DNA from: Dicaeum eximium
Taxonomy: Eukaryota > Chordata > Aves > Passeriformes > Dicaeidae
Assembly (NCBI GenBank): GCA_013396995.1
Contig: VWZP01006699.1
Span: 434,859 to 498,858 of the forward strand
Reading direction: 5' to 3'
Length of the DNA stretch: 64,000 nucleotides
Below, one piece after another: positions 36,611-50,380 of this stretch. Under the pieces are notes generated by a model. That model saw only the letters and a list, made by a program, of their open reading frames with translations. It was not told the DNA's origin and ran no database searches. Every line of letters starts with the position of its first letter. Position 1 is the stretch's first letter. The position numbers and the translations under genes are program-made.

Positions 36611-38849
36611 ATTTGTTCTTTCAGTGACACTTCCTCTCATGTGAGAAAAATTAAAAATATTTTAATATGGAATTCTGTCTCTATTCATAATACTGTGACA
36701 AAAATTACCTGATCCTATGAATTGTGCACAGAAAGGAATTCAGATTTTGCTCCCAGTGTTTGCATGGTATAATGTGGTATTCCTTGTAATCATTCTAAGT
36801 ATTACACATTATGTTTAAGGAAGTGAGTTGTTCAGTGTCAGTATAGTCCAAATGTTTTCTGCCTGATCAATTGCAACAGCTCCAAATAACATTTTCTTCC
36901 TACTCATCTGTGTCACAAAGCTGGTATTTCTTTCAAGAATGTAAAATCCAGAAAATGATAGAAAATTTAAGTAAGAAAAGTATGGTTTATAGTGATAGCA
37001 CTTGTCAGTGGATTCAAAAAGAAATTACAGTCAAGTCACAACTCCTAATTAAACATTGAGTCAGTCTTTGCTTACCTTGTTTCTTTAAAACCATAGATTC
37101 TGTAAAATATTTGTCTGAGACTCTGTATTACTAATGTCTTTACTAATGTTGCTTTTGACAGTCAAATGCTTAGGAGAGTTGTGAATGCTGAAATGTAAAA
37201 CATTGTGATTGCCAGTTGAATTATCTAGAGGGATTAACTTGTCTCTTGCAAAAAAATTCAGAATCTGAGTTCTGAGGATGTCATAGAAAGTAATGTAATA
37301 TTTTTGTGTTGTGGTATCTGATTCAAAACCAGACCTTTGCATGCCTTCTCACAGATTTAATTCCAATTAAGAAACTGGTTTATGATAAATAATGATGTTT
37401 GACCTTAACAGTCTATGATAAATTTTAAAAAAAAGTCTATAATCAAGAATTATGCCAGCTTAATTAGAAACACAAACACAGAAGCTGCTCAGTGCAGCTT
37501 CCCTGGCAAGATAATTCTGTTATCCCGTTCTGCATGTTCCATCATTTTCCTGCTTTTTCTGTGAATATACCAAAATTTAAAAATTTGTCCCATAGTTTTA
37601 AAAATCGTTTAGTAACTTCTTTACTCTGCCAGTAACTACACCACATGAATGCAAAACAGATTGCTGATTTCCCTACTTACCTTATGAACATGTTGCCAGG
37701 ACCTTTCTATGTTCGTGCCTGCCAAAACTCGGCCTGTCTCAGATGTTTTGTCTTCATTCCACCAGTGTGCACTAACTTGAATGTGTTTATCTTAAAGTGG
37801 TTTGACAAAACTAACACGAAACCCCTAACACACTGGAGCTTTTTTGGGATATCATGTAGAAAAAAAATTACCTAGATTTTCACTTTAGTCAAGTGTGTGT
37901 CTTCATCTTGCAGGTGCTGATTTCTGTGGGTCAGGAAATGTTGTGTAATGTTTTGGCTGTGATTGTGTGATTCGGATCAATAAGCATTTCAGAAACTTGT
38001 TTTGTCTCTATTATTGCCTCTCAGTTCCCTAGTACCAGATCAGCGTAGTGTAACATGTGTATGGAATATTATTGGCAGCATCAAAAGAATCTTCTAATCC
38101 CTCTGTTCTAGAGTGATGAAATAATAGAATTGTCCTGAGAATATCAGGAAATTCCTGTTCCCACATGAAAACAGAACATCTTGAACTGGATTGAAGTAGT
38201 TTCTGGTATCCTGTTAAGAAATTTTGACACCATCCTAATGTAGTTTTTGGGTTCTGTTATGACTGAAATTCTCTGTAACTGGTCTGCTTGAGCACATTGC
38301 AGCAGTTACTGAGAAGCAAATGTATATTGAAGGTAAAAATGCAGCTCGTGTGTGAAATGGTTGAGATACACATGCTAGTGTAGGACTCGTACTACAGGCT
38401 TTGACTTAATTTGTGTTTTATGGTAATGAGAATTCTTGGCTGAAAGTGTCTGATCGTGAGATACTGGTTTGTACAACATTGAAATAGCACCAGTAATAAT
38501 CTTACTGAAATTGGTAATTAATTAGCATAATATATTAAGTAGAAGAACTCTGAATGCTTTATCTTCTGTGTGTTACTTTTTTGGTACATTTCTAGTTTAA
38601 TAGATCTTTTGAACCACGATTTTATTTCAGTGTACATTTATGACATTCAAATCTCAGCTCTGGGCAGGCTGTGCTTAACCAATGTTATATAATTTTATAT
38701 TCTTCTTGGTTCCAGATCCATGAGAAGAAAGGAGATAATTTACATTAGACATTTTAAGCAGTGTTATGTTTAGTAAAAGAACCAGCATCGAGTTGGCAGT
38801 CAGTTTTACAGGGTGTTGGGCTGTCTTATCTTCACTGTGCTTTTGCCAA

Positions 38850-38904
38850 GGAGGGTTGTAGCAGATGATCCTTGTGGTCCTTTCCAAACTGGTATTCTGT
38901 GATC
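38850..38904 (+). mobile_element. CR1 LINE 3'-terminal fragment (sense)
   Basis: AGCAGATGATCCTTGTGGTC followed by CTTTCCAAACTGGTATTCTG and TGATCT matches the CR1 3' end ('..agatgatccttgtggtcccttccaaccctgactattctgtgattct'). Only the last ~55 bp is recognisable. The preceding 200 bp may belong to the same element but is not diagnostic. Confidence 0.72.
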
Positions 38905-41900
38905 TATTTAGAACAGGTCATCTCAAATTGAGTACTAAAAATTTGATATTTAAGTAGCAGCCATTGCTTTCTGATGTTTCAACACAGAATAGGAACCTGT
39001 CTTTGAATCTGTAAAAAGAATAGTGTTAGGCACATGGGTAACTTTGCTTACTTAGGAAGCATTGTTTTCTCATAGTGCTTTGGTGATGGTGTTGATAATG
39101 TCAAGAATGGTAGAAAAAATGTCTCCATTTCTTAAAACAAACACTCTGCTGAAAGCCACATGGCTGGTGGTGAGTTCAGAAAAAGGTTGTCTGGTTGGAG
39201 ATGAGGCACAAGCAGAAAGATCTTTGTTTTCACACTTGTGAATAAATTTCAAACAAGTAAGACTAGGGTTTTTTTTAATTCAGACTTTTCCCGATGCAGA
39301 TCAACTATGACACATGTCCAAAGGAAGTTTTTCATTAACTCTGCCTATGTATCATGTTAATAAATAATTTATAGATGCAACAGGTCTGCTTGCTAGTTTA
39401 AGTCAGAAATTGCTGTTCTTTACTTTAAAAATTCTGCTTTCCATTTGGTTTCCAGAAAGAAAAGCAATGCTTGAGTCTCAGCCAGACAAGAACGACTAAT
39501 TCATCATTAACCAAGTTGCATATCCCTCAATTCTCTAATAATTAATGGCAAAACTAGCTAAAACTGCTCATTATGCAAGTTCTGAAGTGCACCTTCTGTA
39601 ACATTACATATAGCCAAAGACTTATTGTCAGATTCCTTGTTAACCATTTGGTGCACCAGAGCCAACTAATTCTACTTAAACGGGCAAGCAACAATGAGAT
39701 TAAGTGTAGGTTAAGTGACTCAAAATAGCAGCTTTGATCCTCCAAGTGACCAGCAATTTAAATGGTTAGGAGACCAGACAGAATATAAGCATGGGGGTGA
39801 AGGAAACAAAGAGGAAGATAGGAGTGACTTCTGAGAGCTTGAGGGATGGTGTGTATATTGCACTTTTGAATATTCCTAAATAATAGTTTGTTCTAGGATA
39901 GTATTCTCTGACTTTAACAGAAAGTTGGGAATTCAGCCACAGCTTTCACTCAGTAGCAGCATTTCTCCATTTGGATCTCTCTTTAATACAACACGTGTAG
40001 TTGAGGCACATCAGTCATATCCCTAATACCTAATAAAAATATTAGCAGTGCTGTGAAGTGTGTAGTTTCCTGCTCTTTGTTCTCTCATTGTAACTTCTTG
40101 ATATAAATGCTGTTGCATTCAGTGATATGACTAAAAATGAAAGAGCTGGAATCACTTTCCGTAGTTTTCTCTGAGATACAGGCTTCTGGTTCACCTGGGT
40201 GCTTCAGCAAACTTGACTCCTGTCTGAGCACCAGCTGACTTACCACCCTCCCCTTCTACTGTCTGCACAAAGTGCTGCTTTTCACCATTTTCAAGACTCA
40301 AAACTTCTCTCTCTGACAAACTCCTCCTTTCTGCAGTTAATGGCTTTTGTATCACGACATCAAATGTGGAAAAGCACAATAAAAAAAAATATTGGTTGTT
40401 ACTAAATAATCAACAGGCAGGCTAGGAATTTGAAGCACATCTTCACATCCTGCTGTTCACTGTTTTCTGTCCTTTCCATTCTACTTCTGTTCTTGTTTAT
40501 ACTCTACAGCAAAGAAGGGTCAAGGAGCTGGTCTTTGTGAGGAGAAAATATTCCCAGACTATGTAACATCTTGCTTGGGATCCCATAGTCAGATGAAGGA
40601 TCAGAGCCTCAGTCTCTTGCAGAATTCTCACTCAAATTCTCTCAGTCTGAAAAACAGACAGGGTAGAAGAACCTCTGGCGATAGGGTGTTAAAATGAAAA
40701 TCCAAACCCTTGTTATATAGGCCCGAAATCTGTTACTTTGAATGTAATTTTAGTGTCAAAAAGGAAAGCACCCTTTCCTGTCTCAAAACAGCAAAATAAA
40801 AGGAGAAACCTCTTTTAAGAAATATTGGGCACAGGAGACTTCTGGAGAGTCTGCTAATTCACCTTGCCATCTCCCTGGACATGGTCAGAAACAAACCTCT
40901 ACAATTTCACATGGAATTAGCTCAACACAAATGAAAAGCTAATGCCAGATAATAGTGTACAAGGTATCTTCTTTTGGCAGTCAGGGTAGGGTTTCTGACA
41001 GAAGTGACTCTTGGAGGTTTTGGGCAGGCTGGTTGTGTTTCCACCGCAGTGCAGTGCTTTGGGGCTGCCTTCCCACCACGACTCCGAACTGAGCAACAAG
41101 GCACAATGTTTACTTTTCACTCTTTAAAAAAGTATTTTGGACTCCTAAGTGATTCAGCAAATAAAAAATTTACATCATGACAGAGGTGAGAGAATTTTCT
41201 TTTTTTCATTTCTGCTTTCCTTATGGATTCAGAGCCATTCATGTCCCACTCATCTCCTTCCACTGTTGGGTTCTTCCACCCGGTGGGCTGTCCTCCCTCT
41301 GGAGGACTTGGTTGGGGATTTCATGAGAGGGTTGTGTTGTGGTTTCTCACCTGGCTGTGGAATAGCACACAGGAAAGGATGCAGTCCTGTTGCTTGTTTC
41401 TTGTCAATATACAGCTTTGCCTGTGTACACTCCTGTAGGGAACTCACTCTTTTTCTTGCTGCCTCCATCCAGCAAGGCTTTGATTCAGCCTATACCAACA
41501 TTGGTCAGGTTGGTGGTTGACAAAGAATGAATAATAACATGAAATAATCTAAATTTCCAGTGAAACACAAATTTTCTTCCTTTCATTGCACATATGTAGG
41601 TGCTTTTACTCTCCTTTTCTCTGTCCCTAAAAACAGTCACTTTACCTTTCTTGTGTTCAATAGCAGTACCTTCTGCTGTATTTAACAACTTGTGAATAGA
41701 ATTCCTTCAACACAGTTTTGGGTTTTGTTTTTAGGGGGGTTTTGGGGGTATAACCAAGAGATAATAAATATGATGCTGTCTTCTGTCCAGTAAAAGACAT
41801 GTTCAAGCTGAGGGAAAGCAAAAGACATTATCCTAAATTCAGTTTTATTATTTCAGGAGTAGTAGGTTCTTTTCTCCTCACTATTCTACTTTTTCTTACT

Positions 41901-44900
41901 TACTAGGAAGGAATCTTATTTCTTGTTAGCATTTAACCTCTATACTGTTAATTTAGGGTACAGTTAAGTAGAAAGCAGATTTGGAAAAGCTGTACTTCCT
42001 TTCTGTTGTTTTTGTTCTTTTCCCCCTCACTCCCCTTTTTTTCTTGGAGAGGGGTAAATATTCTGACAACACTGACTTCCATTAAAAAAAAGAGGAATCC
42101 CAAGTAGCTGTGTAACTGCTGAATAAACCTTTATTGGGTGAAGGATGAAGAAAGTAAAGGTTCCATGCAGCACATTAAAATGGCTGTATAGTACTGTTGT
42201 TTTCAGAAAAACTCTTCTTCTGCTGGGCAGTCTTTCAAAAATGATATGAAATCTAAAGCCCTAGTAGCCTGGGAGAAGAGCAGTAAAACATATAGGATAT
42301 AGCAATCTTCACATACTGCAAGAGCTATGGCAAGTATTTGATGTATGTATTAGTTTGCTTGGGATGGCATTGGTTTTCTTCTCCTTGTAAACTATTTTTT
42401 TTAGTCTCCAGGGTTTAGTTGCAGCTTTGCATCTTATCTTTGTTCTGTTTCCCACATAACTCAGGAACAACAAACAATTCATTTAAATTTTTGTAATGTG
42501 CTCCTTATTCCTGAATATTTTATGTGTCCTTAAAATATGTTCTACTTTCTACTGTGTTTCTCGCCCTCCTTTTAATAAATTTTTAATAGTTTTTTATTGC
42601 TGATCAAATAAATGGATGGGGGAGAGATAAGATCAACCTCATATTAAGACCATATATCCTTCTTTTGGAAAAACAAAAAGCATTAAAGGATCTCAGAACT
42701 CATTTCTGCACACTCCTCCTTTTCCCTCACCTCTCATAATTCTCGGTGTATTTATATCTGTATATTTATTCCTGGAGGAAGATAGAAAAATACTAAGGAA
42801 GAGTTGCTGTGGGGTGCAGTATGGACCCAGCAGGTTAGTTTGTTTCTTGATAAGGCCCAGAAATTTTCTAGTGATTTGCAGCTAATAGCTTGCTTAAGCT
42901 CAGGGCATTATAAATATCCCTGATAATTAAAATATATGTAGGTGTGCCTTGTACAGATACACATACAAAGACATATATAAGAATATATATTAAAAATTTG
43001 TTAGATTTTCCACACAGCTTCTGAGTGAACACTTCTGTGAATTGCTTTCTTTGTATCATCAGTGAATTTTTAAAAAATGAATATGTAAAATGTTTTTTTG
43101 ACTGTTGTTATCAGAACCCGTGCAAGTCTTCAGTTTATCTTGTCTGGTTTAGTCTCAGAATTTTTCAATGCCTTGAGCTATTTCAGGGATTGTGTGTCGT
43201 TGTACTGAAAAGCAAAGAGCAGAGACTGCATATCTAAAATGAGAATCAAAAGGAAAGAAAACATTTATCTGCCTAGAAATACGTGTTAAGGTTTTTTAGC
43301 ATAGGTAGTAATTTACAGTGCAACAGCTGGGCATATTCTGGATTCCTTGTTAGCCTCTTCTTTTGGGATTTCTTTGACAGATGGCACTCACAGATGGACA
43401 TAACATTCTTAAGGAGCTTACTCTTTCTACTCCCTTACCCGCCAGTAACTCATGATACTATTAGAAATCTAAAAGCTTTGACATGAATTAGCCTTACTTA
43501 GCAGACTTTAATTTTTTAATCTTTAGAATATGCCGCAGGGTAGTAGTGCTTGTGGAGTTCCTAATCTGTTTATTTAAGTTCTTAAAAGCCAAAATGGAAT
43601 TCCAATAAAGTTGACACGGCAAAACACGGCAAAATATACTGTCATGTTATTGCTTTTTAAATTGTCGTGATAATATTTTTTATTCTTATCTTCTGGAGGA
43701 AAAATACAGAATGATACAAAAGACTACAGTTTGACAACCCAGAAACAGCCCTGTCAACTGAAGATGACAGAGTTCAAGCAATTGCTTGGTATTCCATTGT
43801 AGCTATATTAAAATATGAAGTGAATAAACCTAATATTTAAGGGTAGTGCTCAATGAAGCTTGTTTCTACCACCATCAGCTTAAATTACATTAGTTTTTAG
43901 TATTTCAAAGTATCACCTAATAGGGTGCCTCAAAAAAAGAGCAAACTGTGCTCAAGAGACTTGAAGGCACTTCTGTGATAGTTACTTGTTTGTCATGTAC
44001 TTGGTGTCGTTTCTCAATATTCATGAAAGTTTGGGCTTGAAGGCCATTATTCTTTCCAGTGTTGACTCAAATGGCAGTTTTCCCTGATGAATGTTGTTGG
44101 TATGGAGTTTCTGTTGAGGAATGTGAAACTATAAGCAGAGTGATCAGGTCCAAAAAAAACATTGTGACAGCTGGGCAGGTTAGAGAGGCGAAAATAGTGA
44201 GTGCCCTCACTCAGGTCCTCTGCTGTGTGTATTTGTAGCTTGTTAGAAAAGTAGAAGAACAGAGATGAAAATAGAAAAGGGACTCAATTTTTTTTTTTTT
44301 TGTTTTCTAACTGCTGTGTAAATTTAAGGTACCCAACTCTTCCTTCACAAACAGTACATGGCACAACTTCTGGTTCATGGCCTATTTTTCATTGTGTTCT
44401 TTTGCTTTAGGGTCCCTTGCTAGGTAAGCAATCTTACTCCCTGCCATCTCATTTTTGCCAGGGGCTCCTTCATTTCAGGTTGCTTCAGTATTTTTAGTGT
44501 AGGCTTAGTTAGTTAGTCACATAAGGAAATAATTAAAACACCTCTTTTGAATCTTTCTGCCTGCAAGTACTTGGGTTCTGAAGAACTCTCTGTAAGCAAA
44601 CAGCCCTAATAGAAATAATTTTCTTCTGCATATGTTGAAGTGCTCTGTTTTAGTGCTCTGTGTATTCCTGAGAATAGTCTTTCATAATAATAAAAAAGCA
44701 TGCATATAGTTACTGAAAATTTACAGAATTATTTAGGTCATGAAAATATGGTGAGAAAAGTAATCCATGCACTGGAATAAGTAGTCCAGGCCAGGATAGT
44801 GCCTAGTTTGCATCTTCAGCAAATTCCTTATATATTTTGCCACCTGGAAGTCTTCATATAAACCTTGCTTTGCTCCTGGCTATTTGAAATATGTATATGC

Positions 44901-45524
44901 ACACATATGTTTGTGCTGTAGCCATTCTTTTGAGGAGATGAGTCTTCTCTGATAGCCAAGACTTTTTACATAGAGAAAATTTGTGTGACAGATCAGTGTG
45001 GAGGGCTGCTCATGGAGTGGTGTCTGATGGCTTCAGGCCGATCTTGCCAGCACTGATTATCTCAAGTGTAAGCAATGTCAGAGACTAACCTTGATTGCTG
45101 TGCATTTTGGGATAGAGGGGCTTTCTGTTAGTCAGACTTTAGATCAGGGAAAAGAAGCTTTTAATTTTAACAAATTTTGTAAGCCTGACTGTTATTAAAT
45201 GTCAAGATACAATCAAGACAATTTTGTGGTTTTACCTGTCGTATCCCTACAGAGTTGAGAGACAGAGAGAGTGAGGGACTTGGCCAATGTTTGTTTTGTG
45301 AACTGCAATTTCCAGTGCAAAAATAGACATGTTCTTAATGCTAAAAGGCTAAAGATATTTTCTGTCTTGAGCCACAAGTCAGAAGTATGACGTTGCTACA
45401 ATTGAACCTGTAGTATTTTGGTGTTACTGCATTTCAGAATTAGGTTTGAGGAGCTTTGGTACAACATACCCAGCAGGTTATTACTGAAATAAAAGAATAA
45501 TTTTATTTATAAGTAATAATTTCA

Positions 45525-45665
45525 GAATCACAGGATGGGCAAGGTTAAAAGGGACCTCTTTAGGTCAGCTGATCTAACACTCCTGCTCAGAATAAAGTCA
45601 CTGAGAGCAGATTCCCAAGACCCATTTCCCACTGGATTTTTTGAGTAGTCCTGTCAAATTAACCA
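45525..45665 (-). mobile_element. CR1 LINE 3' end (antisense)
   Basis: The plus strand reads AGAATCACAGGATGGGCAAG, GTTAAAAGGGACCTCTTTAG, GTCAGCTGATCTAACACTCC, TGCTCAGAATAAAGTCACTG, AGAGCAGATTCCCAAGACCC. This is the reverse complement of the well-known avian CR1 3' terminus ('agaatcatagaatgg..ttggaagggacctctggagatcatctagtccaaccccctgctca') running inward to 'agcaggttgctcaggaccc'. A match to the next part, 'ggttttgaatatctcc', appears as GGATTTTTTGAGTAGTCCTG. It is moderately diverged and inserted against the gene's orientation. Confidence 0.85.
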
Positions 45666-47214
45666 TAGTTCTGGATTGGCATTGGTCACTGAATGGCACA
45701 AACCTCCAGAGCTTTACACGATTGTGCTGTGGTTTTGATACAACTTGTTTCATGTAAGAATATTTACCTCATTTCCCAAGTGTTGTCTCCTTGATTTTTA
45801 CAAATTACATTAAGTTAGTAGCAATTTTTACTAATTTCCTGTGTTGATTTCTGTGTTTCTCGAACCAAGTATTTGTTTTCCAAATAAGTTTTTGTTTCTG
45901 AAAAAGAAACAGTTAAAAACATTCCTGTTTTGTTTCTCCTGTCTTATGTTTGTGCCTCTTTCAAAACTTTTATGCTTGTACCTCAATCTTTTGCAGCAGG
46001 AGAGACCATCATGCATAGCTATTAAAAGCTACTAAAATTACCCAAAAAGAAATGAGGTACAAGGCTTTCATATTTTCATGCATGAAATTTTACTCAATAA
46101 TACTATTCTGTTCAAAATCAGTGCATTATTAAACATTCAAATGTTCAATACTTTATGTGTGCTCAATTTTATATTTGAGTCCTTACAAGTTTGGGTTTTT
46201 TTCTAATATCAGTTACTCTGCTACAAGTCAACCCTGAGGAAAGTTACAAACTTCTGTATTATTGATCCACTGTGAGAAGCCTGTTAACTTGGGTTTGGGT
46301 TTTTTAATTTGTTTTAAACAGTTCCCATCTCAAACTATTTCAATTAACTTCCATTTTTAATCTGAACTTTTGAACACACAAGTTTCAAAATGCATTGGAC
46401 TTTCTCTTATATGCTTAATTGTTTGACATAAGGAATTGTCTTTCTGATAATTTCTACCACTCTTTTATTCTTATTTCATTGATGTTTAAAATCAATCTGT
46501 AAATCAGCCTTGCAAGGTACTAAATATTCAATGGTAATCAAGTAGCAAGTGTGTTCCTGGTTTTAGTCTGTAAAGCTGACAAGACAATAGAAATAATCCC
46601 TAGGCAATCACAAGTGACTTTGCCCTGACATCTCTTTAAAATGCTGCATGAGGGGCCTAACCTGCATGTGAGGGTTTTTTTCCATAGATACCTGATTCTG
46701 TCAACTGATTAGCGTTTTAGATGGAGACAGTAGCTATAGGGAATATGTAGCTGCCAAGCATTTATCCACAAGAATTTTTCAAATCACCCCTTTTACTTAT
46801 TTTTTTAAAATAAGGGGGGGAAAATGGACATAAGCAGCTTTTAAAAATAATTATTCTTGGTTTGCAACTGTTACCGTGTTTGAGATATCCATTACTTGGA
46901 CACAAATACATATGCACAAAGCCCACAGGGAGACATTTTTCTGAGGTAAATTAATTCTAGGATATTATAATATGATGTGGTGGAGCATATATTTATAAGC
47001 CAGTAACTACACTCTGTTCAAGTGTTCAGGAATGAATATGAGTGCCTGAACAAACTCAAGATATATATGTGTTGGCTGATGTACTCGTTCCCTGTTGCTT
47101 GTTATTATTTCCTTTATTAGCATTTGAAATTCATAAAGAACATTGGATACCATAAGGTAAACACTGTGTTGTGTCCAGAATACTTGTCTGAGTGCAGAAA
47201 TTAAAGACTATAGA

Positions 47215-47475
47215 GCAGAGGACTAGGAGAGGACTTGGAGAGGTCAGCTAGTACTTTGCTTGGGCTGCAAGGCAGGATCAAACTGTAGCTAAACCAGTCT
47301 TCACTGACATTTGTCTATCTGGTTTTAAAAGAAAAGTGATGGAGATAATGACATTTCCTGAACCAGTTTGTTCCAATGTCCTATTGTCATTATTATAGAA
47401 GTGTTTTCTGTTGTTTCATCTGAGTATCTTTCATTTGTACTTAAATCCATTGCTTTTTTTGTTACCACACTCAGT
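47215..47475 (-). mobile_element. Old CR1-type LINE 3' region (antisense)
   Basis: Over about 260 bp the plus strand follows the reverse complement of an old CR1 subfamily. It reads GACTTGGAGAGGTCAGCTAG, then GCAGGATCAAACTGTAGCTA, AACCAGTCTTCACTGACATT, TGTCTATCTGGTTTTAAAAG, then CATTTCCTGAACCAGTTTGT and TCCAATGTCCTATTGTCATT, and ends near AATCCATTGCTTTTTTTGTT. The landmark order (GAGGTCA..CTAGT, AGCTAAACC, 'tgtctaacctgttcttaaaa', 'caatctattccagtgcttaactaccct', 'cccattgcttcttgt') is preserved. High divergence suggests insertion before the radiation of modern birds, which is inference. Confidence 0.72.
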
Positions 47476-50308
47476 GTGGGTGAGTATTCAATTTAATCTG
47501 TTTTGCATTATACACTTCAAGTCTGTGCTGCAGATTCTTCATAGTAAAAGAAGAATGTAATGTAATTACCTTATTTTTAGTGAAAACTGAAATAATTTCT
47601 CTCAGTCTGTATTAGGGATTAAAGAAAGTGCACTTTAGCAGAAAGTACGGTCCAGAACTAAGTTAGTTTGGAAGTATCTGATTCTCTAGGTGCAGCACTA
47701 AATGTACTGCACACAGTACATGGAACCTTGAATTTTGTAGTGTTTTTCATTTAGTTTTGTGATATTACTAAGACTAAAACTTGGTTAGGATGTGTGATAA
47801 TATGAATGTAAAATTGTCCACACTGATCAATAAATAATGACTATATCACAGATCTAGAACCTTTATTGTTATGGTTTGATTGATGTTTCCAACTAATTGA
47901 TGAGATGCTGTCCGTTGAATGTAATGAGATATAGTGAAATCTCCTTAGAGTAGAGAGATGCATTTAGCAGAGGTGAATTACTGGGTGTTCCTGGAACAGC
48001 ACATACATAGTAACTTACTATCAAGAGTTAAAGAGAAAACAAGGGAGTTTTTCACTGCTAAGACACTGTTTAGGAAAAGATAATTATAAAATAAGGTTGA
48101 TTATAGCATTTATTTTTTCCCTGTAGTTGCTCTTCTTATTAAGGCTTAAATTCTCAAGTGTTCAGTCTTTGGCTATTCCTATTGACTTCAGGGCTATATG
48201 CAAGGCTACTGCACCTTATTTGCTTGTAAGCTTTAGTTTGTCAGCTTTACATGAAGCAAGTTTTGTATAGCATACAAACATGCTGCAATGGTTTGGGTGC
48301 TATATAAATAATAAGGCTAAGATCAAAGCTATTTAAATTCTTTTGGTTTCAATAGAAATATGCGCTTTTTGGATTTCACCCAAAAATGAAGGAGTGTCTG
48401 TTTAGGAAAAGGCACAGTAGAGTCTTGATAAGAGGCATGGTTAATGAGGTACAATATATTCCAGTTTTCTCATGCTGCTATCTTGTGCAGCCTATCTTGT
48501 TGGGATTGCTAAAGAATAACTGCCGACTGTCCAAATCTAATTTGGCTCAGTGCACATTGGTCTTTGTTCCAGATGGAGCCTATTTCTACTTCTGCTCATC
48601 AGAATTCAGATAAAACGTAGTTGGCAGAATATGGCAATGCTGACTTTGATATAACCCAGTCCACTGTAATGGAAAATAGAAATAACCTGCTGGACATCAA
48701 TGTCTATACATTTGACTGTGAAAAAAGGCATTATTTGACCAACATTCTTGATGGAAGTTCACCAGTTGTTTAACTCTGCGTATCTAAAGCAAGCTGTCAG
48801 TAGAGCATCACTGAAGACCTTAATAAAAACTTCACAGGCACCAAATTTTCTCATTTCATTGGAGGGCTGCCAAAACCAAACGTCTTCGTTTCTCATCGTG
48901 GATGTAGCATTTCTTTGTGAGAGAGGTATATGGTGGGAAGGTCTGCCTGAAACAACAGAAGGGGGTGAAGTAAGCAGTTTGCCAAACTTCTGTCCTGACT
49001 AAGGATAGTCCTGTATTCTGAAGAAATTTTGGATAAAAAGTCCAGGCATTCTGGCAGTGAAGTCTTGGTTGTGTTTTTTCTTAAAGTAGGTAACTTGGCA
49101 AAGGATGGCATCTCTTGTTGTAAGAGTGAATAATTATAATCATTGATGTCTGCTTTTAACCTTTTGATTTATACTTTTGGGGAATGCTCTTGCATGTACA
49201 ATGAGAAAATAATGTTCTCTGAAATCTTTAATTGGTAATAAGCTTTCTGCATCAGTTTCTCTGTGCCAGCAATTACACCTGAAACTAATTTATTTTTCTC
49301 AAATGCTGGTGTTTTAATTTGCATTGGTAGCATTAAAAATACTGTTCATGTGAATTTTTCACAGAAAAATAATTTAATGTAAGGTATTCACTTTGTTCCT
49401 TGCTATTCAAGAATAGCATGTCTTGAGGCATGTGACCTGTTTAGGAAAATTAATTGATTTCCATGCTTTTCTAATGTTAGCATTAGGAATAAAAATTTGT
49501 TCTCCAGATTATCTCTTTCTTATCTACTGGGCTCAAATAAAGTAGTAGCTCAGCTATCAAATTGCTCCTTTGATTTCAGGACAGGTCCATTTCTTTATTC
49601 AGGCTCAGCTCACATCATGGTTATTGCGTTTAGAACAGTGCGAGTCCCTTCATTGTCATTTCAGTTCTGCTGGTTTTTTAAGAGCTCAGCTGTGTATGCA
49701 GGGAAAGTCCATCAGCATCTGAAATGTTTATTCCAAAGAGGATATGTTGGACATATTAGAGGTTCCCACTTGCACCACCTGGCCACTTTCTTTGATCTTG
49801 AGGAGGACTTGCTTTTTTTCTCAATTTCTGTCTGATCATTTATGTTTTGAAAGAAAAAATGATAATACAGATGCATAACTAAACCAAGTAAATTCTGCAT
49901 TACAACTACAACTACAACTGCGGTACAACTACCAAGAAGAGAGATCCCTACTGGTCACAAAATCTTTAATGTCACTAGGGATTTTATCACATAAACTTAG
50001 AAGATACAAGCCTGTGGGTTGACCCACTGGCACAGTCTTTGGTAGTGTTTGACACAACTGCTGCTCAATCATTCTGATACAGTTCTTGAAATAATTGTCC
50101 CTCTATTTTTGATGCGTCTTCCATTCTGTTTGTCTAGTCCCCTCCTCCATGAAGCTGCCCTCGAAACAAAATTAAGATTCTTTTAAATCTGCTGCTTCCT
50201 GTTCTGTAGAGCTGAGGAGCTTCATGTGGTCTTGCAAATAACAGAATTGCATTGATCCAGTGATTCAAGGAATGACATAGGTGAACCTTAGGAACCCCTA
50301 TGCTTTGA

Positions 50309-50380
50309 AACCATAAGATGGTCAGATAATTCAAGTTGTAAGGAACTTGAAGGCATTTTCTAGTCCAAATTTCAATATGT
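50309..50380 (-). mobile_element. Probable CR1 3'-end remnant (antisense)
   Basis: ACCATAAGATGGTCAGATAA followed by TTCAAGTTGTAAGGAACTTG, AAGGCATTTTCTAGTCCAAA resembles the antisense CR1 terminus ('..catagaatggtttgagttggaagggaccttaaagatcatctagtccaacc'). It is short and degraded, so assignment is tentative. Confidence 0.5.

Noticed and set aside
40191..40379. Minus-strand 62-codon frame with a Glu/Arg-rich segment, and a plus-strand AATAAAAAAAAA near 40378 suggesting a retroposed gene
   Set aside because: No parent gene was recognised, there are no target-site duplications, and the A-run is too short to be diagnostic.
45892..45914. Short inverted repeat TGTTTC...GAAACA as a microRNA hairpin
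   Set aside because: The stem is only 6-7 bp, far short of a pre-miRNA.
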